Assembly: GCF_963678875.1 (NCBI RefSeq)
Contig: NZ_OY787456.1
Coordinates: 496,001 to 560,000 of the forward strand
DNA length: 64,000 nucleotides
Direction of reading: 5' to 3'
Origin: an uncultured Hyphomonas sp.
GTDB lineage: Bacteria; Pseudomonadota; Alphaproteobacteria; Caulobacterales; Hyphomonadaceae
Position numbers and translations under genes: made by a program. Shown in pieces: positions 59,477 to 64,000 of this stretch. The notes beneath the pieces were generated by a model. That model was given only the letters and a program-made list of their open reading frames with translations, did not search any database and had not been told where the DNA came from. Every line of letters begins with the position of its first letter. Within the stretch, counting starts at the first letter, position 1.

Positions 59477-60979
59477 TTAATGGTTGCCGGTCGCCTGCAA
59501 TTCGAGGATCGCTGCGGCCACGCGGGAGATGTCTGCCGCCAGTTCCTGGTCCTTCGGCAGCTCCTTCGAGAGTTTCCGGTGGGCATAGAGAACTGTCGTG
59601 TGATCGCGGCGCCCGAAGGCGCGTCCGATCTGCGGGAAGGACTTATGGGTCTGCTCCCGGCAGAGGTACATCGCGATCTGGCGCGGATAGACGACCGAGC
59701 GGGCCTTGGAGGGGCTTTCGAGGTCGGTCTTCGACACATTGAAGACCTTCATCGCCGCCTTTTTCACCAGTTCGATCGTCGGCGCCCGCACTTCGCCTTC
59801 CATGCGGCGGATAACCCGTTCCAGCATGTCGGAGGTCGGTGCCATGGAGCCGAAGCCTGCCTCGGTGAAGAGGTTCCAGACCGCACCGGTCAGTTCCCGG
59901 CCGGGGCCGCGAATGCCGGTATGGATGCGCTCGATCAGGGCCTCGTCCAGGACGAATTCCGGATGTGCGATCTCGATGTGGCGGGCGAGACGGCGGATGA
60001 TCTCGCGCCGAATGTCCTCGTCCGGCAGCTCCACCTCGACAACGGTGGCGCCTTTCAGCTCGCTCATCATCCGCGGGGAGAAGCCGGCCAGTTCGCCCGG
60101 CGTCTTGTCGCCTGCAAGGACGACATTGCCGCCCTGGCCGGTGACTTCACGGATGTTCTGGAACAGCTCCGTTTCCGTTCCCGGCTTGCCCGAGATGCGG
60201 TGCAGATCGTCGATCAGCAGGATGGACGCCGCCCGCAGGCGCTTTTTCAGGGCGCTGGTGTCCTTCGCCTTCACCCCGTCCGTATAGGCCGAGAGGAATT
60301 CCTCTGCCGTCAGGTACACGACCGTCGCATCGGCATTGGTTTCCAGGGCGCGGGCACGCAGTGCCAGCAGCGTGTGGGTCTTGCCGGTGCCCTGCGGGCC
60401 GGAAATCAGGTGAACCTGCGTCCCGACCGGCTGGCCGTCGGCCACACGCTTGGCCAGTTCCACGGAAATCGCATTGGATTTTCCGGACACCAGCGTGGCG
60501 AACGTCATTTCCGGCGCGCCGGAGGAAGCGCGCGGGCCATGTGCGGACCCGCCATCATTGCCGCCCGATCCATTGCCGGACCCGCCGTTTGCGCCGCCTG
60601 CCGCCGTTTCCGGCTCGGCTTCGGCCCATGGGTCTTCGACGATGGCCCGCAGGCCGGCATCGGCTTCCTTCCAGCAGACGAGCCGGATGTCGCGCCGGGC
60701 GTCGTCATGTTCCTTCCAGATACGCTGGAGGATATGCCGGTGATCCGCGGACACACGGTCGTAGGAGAGGCGATCACGCGCGGCGATCACGATCTTCCCG
60801 TCAACCTCTGCGATCAGCTTCAGATCGGCGATCCACCGCTCGAAATCCGCGGTGGAGAGGACCTCCTTCAGGTGTTCCCGGACGGCCTGCCAGATGGCCT
60901 GGCCGGGAAGGCTGGAGATCTTCTTGTTGGTTTTGGAATCTACGCTGGCTGGAGTGTCAAAGAGTCTGTTTCGGTCCAT
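59477..60979 (-). CDS. dnaA: chromosomal replication initiator DnaA (divergent)
   Basis: 500 aa from ATG 60979 (MDRNRLFDTPASVDSKTNKK), with a GGGG-type ribosome-binding site; an in-frame ATG lies at 60991. Domain I (about 24-88), an unusually Gly/Ser/Asn-rich domain II (about 118-150), AAA+ domain III with Walker A G194-P-Q-G-T-G-K200-T and Walker B ILLIDD (253-258), and sensor II region RELTGA (361-366). Domain IV has the DnaA signature GRRDHTTVLYAHRKL (456-470), so it is certainly DnaA. Domain III is atypical: aligned with E. coli by eye, Arg281 is kept (R303) but Arg285, the arginine finger, is Glu307. See findings. Confidence 0.93.
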   Translation of the reverse strand: MDRNRLFDTPASVDSKTNKKISSLPGQAIWQAVREHLKEVLSTADFERWIADLKLIAEVDGKIVIAARDRLSYDRVSADHRHILQRIWKEHDDARRDIRLVCWKEADAGLRAIVEDPWAEAEPETAAGGANGGSGNGSGGNDGGSAHGPRASSGAPEMTFATLVSGKSNAISVELAKRVADGQPVGTQVHLISGPQGTGKTHTLLALRARALETNADATVVYLTAEEFLSAYTDGVKAKDTSALKKRLRAASILLIDDLHRISGKPGTETELFQNIREVTGQGGNVVLAGDKTPGELAGFSPRMMSELKGATVVEVELPDEDIRREIIRRLARHIEIAHPEFVLDEALIERIHTGIRGPGRELTGAVWNLFTEAGFGSMAPTSDMLERVIRRMEGEVRAPTIELVKKAAMKVFNVSKTDLESPSKARSVVYPRQIAMYLCREQTHKSFPQIGRAFGRRDHTTVLYAHRKLSKELPKDQELAADISRVAAAILELQATGNH

Positions 60980-61602
60980 GCCGAGCCCCATTTTTTTGTT
61001 ATCTGTTACAGCCACCAAACCGGCACGCAACACCCCTGTCCAGTCACCCGAAACTGGCCCCGAAAATACTCCGTACAGGGATGTTTATCGTTGGTAAACT
61101 CAAGGTACCGACGGGCGGTTTCAAAGACAAGTGTATCTTTTTTCGGACAACCGTGTTTGGCGTGTTGACTCTTTCCACAGCACCCCAGAGAGGCGAAAAA
61201 AACCTATATGGCTCAATGGTTTTGTTCGTTCAAACAAGCCTGCATTTTTTTTCGAGTGAGCTTTTGCGCACAAAGGTTCACTTTTGTTCTGTCAACACGG
61301 CCTCATCAATATTGGCTGTGAAATTCGTGCCAAAAGCAGCAAATTTTTTGGAACGAATTTGATCGCCCTGTTTGATTGCGCGTTCCTGCAGGCTGAGCGC
61401 GGGAAGGATTGCAATATCGCATTTCTGTAGGTTCTTGCCTCAAATGTGTGACACGCAATCAGGCAGACTCTGATCATGAATTGGGCGATGTGCAAGAAAA
61501 TTCGGAATGCGGAATTCTTACCGGATTCCGGGCATGAAAAAACCCGCCGGGCGAGGCGCCAGGCGGGTTTGTTTCTTGCCGGTGGTCCGGAAGTGTTTGG
61601 CG
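60980..61602. promoter_or_regulatory. 623-bp AT-richer intergenic region, dnaA promoter region
   Basis: Between dnaA and rpsT (both minus), including A/T runs (61190-61205, 61245-61255). Contains three GANTC methylation-type sites (GACTC 61167, GACTC 61466, GATTC 61524), near the chance number. A two-mismatch DnaA-box-like TGTGGAAAG is seen on the minus strand near 61172-61180. No exact DnaA box was found. No gene is recognised within it apart from the rpsT terminator. It probably carries the dnaA promoter; an origin is not demonstrated. Confidence 0.4.
61536..61570 (-). terminator. Rho-independent terminator of rpsT
   Basis: On the minus strand AAACCCGCC (61570-61562), loop, GGCGGGTTT (61548-61540) followed by TTTTTC. 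A 9-bp GC-rich stem with a good U-tract, 33 bp after the rpsT stop. Confidence 0.85.
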
Positions 61603-61866
61603 TTACGCCATCGACTTCACACGGGCTGCCAGACGCGAGACTTTGCGCGCAGAGGTGTTTTTGTGCATGACGCCTTTGGTGACGGCACGCATCAGCTCCG
61701 GCTGGGCAGCCTTGAGCGCATCTGCGGCAGCGGTCTTGTCGCCCGAAGCAATGGCTTCTTCGACCTGGCGGACGAATGTACGAACGCGCGAGCGACGGGC
61801 CTTGTTGACCTCGGTGCGGCGCTCGATCTTGCGGACCATCTTCTTGGCGGAACGGGTATTAGCCAT
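61603..61866 (-). CDS. rpsT: 30S ribosomal protein S20
   Basis: 87 aa, MANTRSAKKMVRKIERRTEV..., very basic three-helix bS20 with VKKGVMHKNTSARKVSRL-type C-terminal motif (here TKGVMHKNTSARKVSRLAAR). Full length for the family. Component of the 30S subunit. Upstream neighbour of dnaA on the same strand, an arrangement common in alphaproteobacteria. It is terminated by its own hairpin, so dnaA has a separate promoter. Confidence 0.97.
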   Translation of the reverse strand: MANTRSAKKMVRKIERRTEVNKARRSRVRTFVRQVEEAIASGDKTAAADALKAAQPELMRAVTKGVMHKNTSARKVSRLAARVKSMA

Positions 61867-61992
61867 ATCAAACTCCTGTTGCCCGAGGGGCGACCCTCAG
61901 GCTGAAGGCGCGGAGATACATAAAGGCCGGTTTGGCGTCAACCGGAGAGTCCCGTCCAATACGGGAAAAATGCACCTGCGGGCCGGGTTACG

Positions 61993-62775
61993 TTATTTAT
62001 CCCGGAAATGGGCCGAGCGCTTTTCGACATAGGCGTCCATGCCCTCTTTCTGGTCTGCGGTCGAGAAGAGGGACTGGAACAGGCGCCGTTCGAACTGGAT
62101 GCCCTGGGACAGCGGGGTCTCGTAGGCATAGTTGACGGCCTCCTTGGTCATCATGGCGCCGGCCATGGGCATGGAGGCGATGGTGCGGGCGAGGCTGCGG
62201 GCCTCGTCCATCAGGTCCTCGGCCTTCACCACGCGGCTGACCAGCCCGAACCGTTCGGCTTCGCCGGCGTCCATCAGGCGCCCGGTCAGGCAGAGTTCCA
62301 TCGTCTTCGACTTGCCGATGGCCCGGGTCAGGCGCTGGGTGCCGCCGGCGCCGGGCATCACGCCGAGGCGGACTTCCGGCTGGCCGAACTTGGCATTGTC
62401 GGCCGCCAGGATGATGTCGCACATCAGGGCCAGCTCACAGCCGCCGCCGACGGCATAGCCTGCGACAGCGGCGATGATCGGCTTGCGCAGCCGGGCGGTG
62501 CGCTCCCAGTTCCGGGAGATGAAGTCCTCATAATAGGACTCCGGATAGGTCTTGTCCTTGATCTCCTTGATGTCGGCGCCGCCGGAGAAGGCCTTTTTGG
62601 AGCCGGTCAGGATGACACAGCCGACCTTGTCTTCCTTGTCGCAGCGGTCGAGCGCGCTGGTCAGGTCGTTCATCATGGCTTCGGACAGCGCATTCAGCGC
62701 GTCCGGACGGTTCATCTGGATCACGGCAACGCCGGTATCCTCGTCGAACTCTGTCAGAAGGGTGTCGTAGGGCAT
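61993..62775 (-). CDS. enoyl-CoA hydratase/isomerase
   Basis: 260 aa, crotonase fold. Oxyanion-hole motifs SGGADIKEIKD and VGGGCELALMCDIILAA, catalytic Glu region FGQPEVRLGVMPGAGGTQRL (both Glu candidates, as in classic enoyl-CoA hydratase), C-terminal GIQFERRLFQSLFSTADQKEGM. Hydrates trans-2-enoyl-CoA during beta-oxidation. Stands alone on the minus strand, 126 bp from rpsT and opposite the AarF/UbiB-like gene. Confidence 0.92.
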   Translation of the reverse strand: MPYDTLLTEFDEDTGVAVIQMNRPDALNALSEAMMNDLTSALDRCDKEDKVGCVILTGSKKAFSGGADIKEIKDKTYPESYYEDFISRNWERTARLRKPIIAAVAGYAVGGGCELALMCDIILAADNAKFGQPEVRLGVMPGAGGTQRLTRAIGKSKTMELCLTGRLMDAGEAERFGLVSRVVKAEDLMDEARSLARTIASMPMAGAMMTKEAVNYAYETPLSQGIQFERRLFQSLFSTADQKEGMDAYVEKRSAHFRDK

Positions 62776-63051
62776 GGAAAGGGTATCCTTTCGGTGGCCG
62801 CGAACTGCCGTGCAGGCAGCACAAGGGCCCAGTATGGGGATGTCTTGGTTAAGAAGGGATTGGCATGGCCGGACGCGCCGGCGGGTACCTCTTGTGGTTA
62901 ACCGTGCATTACAGGCCGGTCATGAATTCGAGCGGCGCGCTATAACGCTGCCGGATGGGCTTGTCACCCCGTGGAGTCAGCAAGCTGTTTACAGCTGTAT
63001 TCTGGCGTGCGTCGCCGCAAACCCTGTGCCAGTCTCGCGCGTACACTCTAT

Positions 63052-64000
63052 ATGGATGACATGAGCGACACGACTGATCCCGCCGGGCCGACGCCTGCAG
63101 ATCCCGAACGCAACCGCCTGACCGGGCGCCTGAGCCGCACGGCGAAGGTCGGGGCGAACCTGTCCGGGGCAGGGCTGACCTTCGCCGCGCAGAGCCTGTT
63201 CGGCGGTGACCAGGGCGACGAGAAGATCGCGAAGGCGCTGGCCGCTGCGCTCGGCAAGTCAAAGGGCCCGCTGATGAAGGTGGCGCAGATGCTGTCCACC
63301 GTGCCGGACCTGCTGCCTGAGAAATACGCTGCCGAATTCGCGCAGCTGCAGGCCGAGGCCCCGGCCATGGGCTGGCCGTTCGTGCGCCGCCGCATGCGGG
63401 CGGAGCTGGGGGCTGACTGGCAGGGCAAGTTCGCCGACTTCGGCCACGAAGCCTCGCACGCGGCCTCGCTGGGGCAGGTCCATGCCGCGACGCTGCATGA
63501 CGGCCGCAAGGTTGCCTGCAAGCTGCAATACCCGGACATGGCAAGCGCCGTGGAGAGCGATGCCGGCCAGCTGAGGAGCGTGCTCGGCCTCTTCAAGCGC
63601 ATGGATGGCTCGATCGACCCGACCGCCATGGTGGAGGAAATCACCGACCGCCTGCGCGAGGAACTCGACTATGTCCGCGAGGCCAAGCACATGGCGCTCT
63701 ACGACCACATGCTGGCGGACAAGGATTTCGTTCAGGTGCCCGAGCCGGTGCCGGAGCTTTCCACGCCGCGCCTGCTGACCATGACCTGGCTGACGGGCGA
63801 GCGGCTGACGGCCTTTGAAGACGCGCCGCAGGAGGTCCGCAACCATATCGCCGAAATGCTGTTCTGGACCTGGTGGGGGCCGTTCAACTCCCACGCCGTG
63901 ATCCATGGCGACCCGCATCTCGGCAACTACCAGGTGACCGGGGAGGGGACGGGCCTCAACTTGCTCGACTTCGGCTGCATCCGCGTCTTCCCGCCGGGCT
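63052..64000 (+). CDS. AarF/ABC1/UbiB-type kinase-like protein, N-terminal part (3' end outside window)
   Basis: Runs from ATG 63052 (or 63061, MSDTTDPAGPTPADPERN) to the window edge, 316 codons visible. ABC1 hallmarks: the N-terminal K-x-A-Q-M-x-S (LMKVAQMLSTVPDLLPEKY), A-S-L-G-Q-V-H-A, kinase Lys in VACKLQYPDM, and HGDPHLGNYQV with LLDFGCIRVF. Members of the family support coenzyme Q synthesis or act as atypical kinases/ATPases in the cytoplasm. The final domain is missing from view. Neither start has a strong ribosome-binding site. Confidence 0.85.
   Translation, partial: MDDMSDTTDPAGPTPADPERNRLTGRLSRTAKVGANLSGAGLTFAAQSLFGGDQGDEKIAKALAAALGKSKGPLMKVAQMLSTVPDLLPEKYAAEFAQLQAEAPAMGWPFVRRRMRAELGADWQGKFADFGHEASHAASLGQVHAATLHDGRKVACKLQYPDMASAVESDAGQLRSVLGLFKRMDGSIDPTAMVEEITDRLREELDYVREAKHMALYDHMLADKDFVQVPEPVPELSTPRLLTMTWLTGERLTAFEDAPQEVRNHIAEMLFWTWWGPFNSHAVIHGDPHLGNYQVTGEGTGLNLLDFGCIRVFPPG

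Noticed and set aside
61140..61200. DnaA boxes or an origin in the dnaA upstream region
   Set aside because: The best match to TTATNCACA has two mismatches and is single; no cluster was found. GANTC sites are near the number expected by chance.
62776..63051. A gene or regulatory array in the 276-bp gap between the enoyl-CoA hydratase and AarF/UbiB-like genes
   Set aside because: Only two unspaced TTAA motifs (near 62848 and 62897) and a 10-bp palindrome TACAGCTGTA (62990-62999) are visible; nothing coding and no full CtrA box.

Overview
The window is 64 kb of GC-rich DNA (roughly 60% or more by eye) from an alphaproteobacterial chromosome. It is almost entirely protein-coding, and no tRNA, rRNA, insertion sequence, prophage or CRISPR array was seen. 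Several signs point to the Caulobacter/Hyphomonas side of the class. There is a DivL-type cell-cycle kinase with tyrosine where the histidine should be, and a full CtrA-type box (TTAA-N7-TTAA) lies upstream of it. There is also a bactofilin, large TonB-dependent receptors, and the rpsT-dnaA-dnaN-recF order. Hyphomonadaceae is the best guess; it is an inference from gene content, not a database match.

Layout. 1-6.3 kb: end of a TonB receptor, a flavodoxin-like protein, a Rieske oxygenase, an EF-hand lipoprotein, an alpha/beta hydrolase and two surface-glycan glycosyltransferases (GT4, GT9). 6.4-13.6 kb: translation genes infC, rpmI, rplT, a 53-aa basic protein, pheS and pheT, with an ASCH protein and a membrane protein set between pheS and pheT, then a potassium channel. 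13.6-24 kb: envelope genes (DUF454, alpha-2-macroglobulin lipoprotein, PBP1c, exported MsrA, ArnT-like glycosyltransferase). 24-29.2 kb: an Oar-like TonB receptor and the two-gene agmatine-to-putrescine route. 29.2-37.6 kb: EF-hand protein, divL, lipoprotein methyltransferase, SDR, Cys-bridged Sel1 protein, bactofilin, GH25 lysozyme.

37.6-43.6 kb (minus strand): miaA, then a branched-chain amino-acid operon ilvI-x-ilvH-y-ilvC. A short leader peptide (MSEVLVLRHP) and an attenuator terminator lie upstream of ilvI. The two inserted genes x and y are joined to ilvH by 4-bp stop/start overlaps. 43.7-51.7 kb: serB, the hflK-hflC-DUF2065-degP quality-control operon, mrp, an MBL hydrolase and an SMP-30 protein. 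51.8-57 kb: folA, a VUT-type transporter, an SRAP protein, an AhpD-like protein, thyA and a Tad-type vWA protein. 57-62.8 kb: recF, dnaN, dnaA, rpsT and an enoyl-CoA hydratase, all minus. The window ends inside an AarF/UbiB-type kinase gene.

Most notable observations: (1) infC appears to start at AUA; (2) a Val/Leu-rich leader peptide plus terminator upstream of ilvI; (3) core operons pheST and ilvIHC are interrupted by uncharacterised small membrane or secreted genes; (4) DnaA is divergent and has Glu where the E. coli arginine finger Arg285 aligns; (5) two AT-rich arrays with the same 12-11-11 bp phasing sit just after the stop codons of infC and serB; (6) DivL with tyrosine in the H-box and a CtrA box upstream. 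No completely new multi-gene system is evident. The strongest novelty candidates are the operon insertions, the phased arrays, the 53-aa basic protein and the divergent DnaA.
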